Below, one piece after another: positions 63,976 through 64,000 of a DNA stretch of 64,000 nt (position 1 is the stretch's first letter; each line of letters opens with the position of its first letter). The notes under the pieces are model-generated. The model was given only the letters and a program-made list of their open reading frames with translations. It was not told the origin of the DNA and did not search any database. The stretch is taken from assembly GCF_024758505.1 (NCBI RefSeq), contig NZ_CP077970.1:8184001-8248000 (forward strand). Direction: 5' to 3'. The translations under genes were made by a program, and so were the position numbers. The DNA comes from Bradyrhizobium arachidis. GTDB taxonomy: Bacteria; Pseudomonadota; Alphaproteobacteria; Rhizobiales; Xanthobacteraceae.

Positions 63976-64000
63976 AACCGCTCCTCGATAAAAGTGTTTC

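Noticed and set aside
1..64000. CRISPR arrays
   Set aside because: No series of identical 25-40 bp repeats with regular spacers was seen; the 38-bp-period motifs occur only in pairs and are degenerate.

Overview
The window looks like accessory DNA from a high-GC alphaproteobacterium, probably order Hyphomicrobiales and perhaps Bradyrhizobium-like. This rests on the types of insertion sequence (IS701, IS5/IS427, IS66, IS1182 and IS3 relics), the large serine recombinase with its small partner ORF, and the general protein style. No housekeeping locus is present, so the taxonomic call is an inference. The region is a mosaic of mobile DNA, broken genes, secreted proteins, a large Tc-type toxin locus and a ubiquitin-like conjugation (Bil-type) defence operon.

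Layout. 0-12 kb: an FkbM methyltransferase, small hypothetical genes (one ending in an SSB-like acidic tip), IS701 next to a decayed IS5/IS427 element, an FAD oxidoreductase, a PGN_0703-type nuclease, and three tandem Cys-rich secreted proteins. The stretch 1979-11923 is bracketed by a 20-bp direct repeat that overlaps a tRNA-Ser 3' fragment, probably an old attachment site. 12-22 kb: an IS5-like element with visible ends, a run of secreted or cell-wall-active proteins on the minus strand, and a decayed IS66. 22-26 kb: a translationally coupled operon of a small ORF, a secreted protein, a desaturase-methyltransferase fusion and a membrane sulfatase. 26-29.6 kb: a large serine recombinase lying among IS1182 and IS3 relics. 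29.6-50.2 kb: a Tc toxin locus with TcA split over two genes, a lipoprotein, and a TcB-TcC fusion whose C-terminal effector I do not recognise. 51-54 kb: secreted amidase, metalloprotease and Cys-rich proteins. 54.3-59.9 kb: an HNH endonuclease gene with two frameshifts, then a small zinc-binding-like protein, ImmA/IrrE peptidase and XRE repressor on the minus strand, facing a four-gene operon (Ubl, E2, JAB peptidase, E1) on the plus strand. 60-64 kb: conserved hypothetical genes, two genes truncated by one deletion, and a secreted thermonuclease.

How the parts may work together. The divergent XRE-ImmA and bilABCD genes share a 180-bp intergenic region. Two back-to-back consensus promoters have their -35 boxes inside an 8-bp inverted repeat, with an interrupted palindrome between them. 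The natural reading is a repressor-protease switch controlling a ubiquitin-like antiviral conjugation system. Pairs of a 29-bp motif with a 38-bp period occur at about 13.8, 54.3 and 59.9 kb in the same orientation. The last two bracket the whole HNH/XRE/ImmA/Bil block, and the first two bracket the block containing the Tc toxin, so they look like cassette boundaries.

Caution: at least six frameshifts here can each be repaired by a one-base change in a short homopolymer. Some apparent pseudogenes could therefore be sequence errors.
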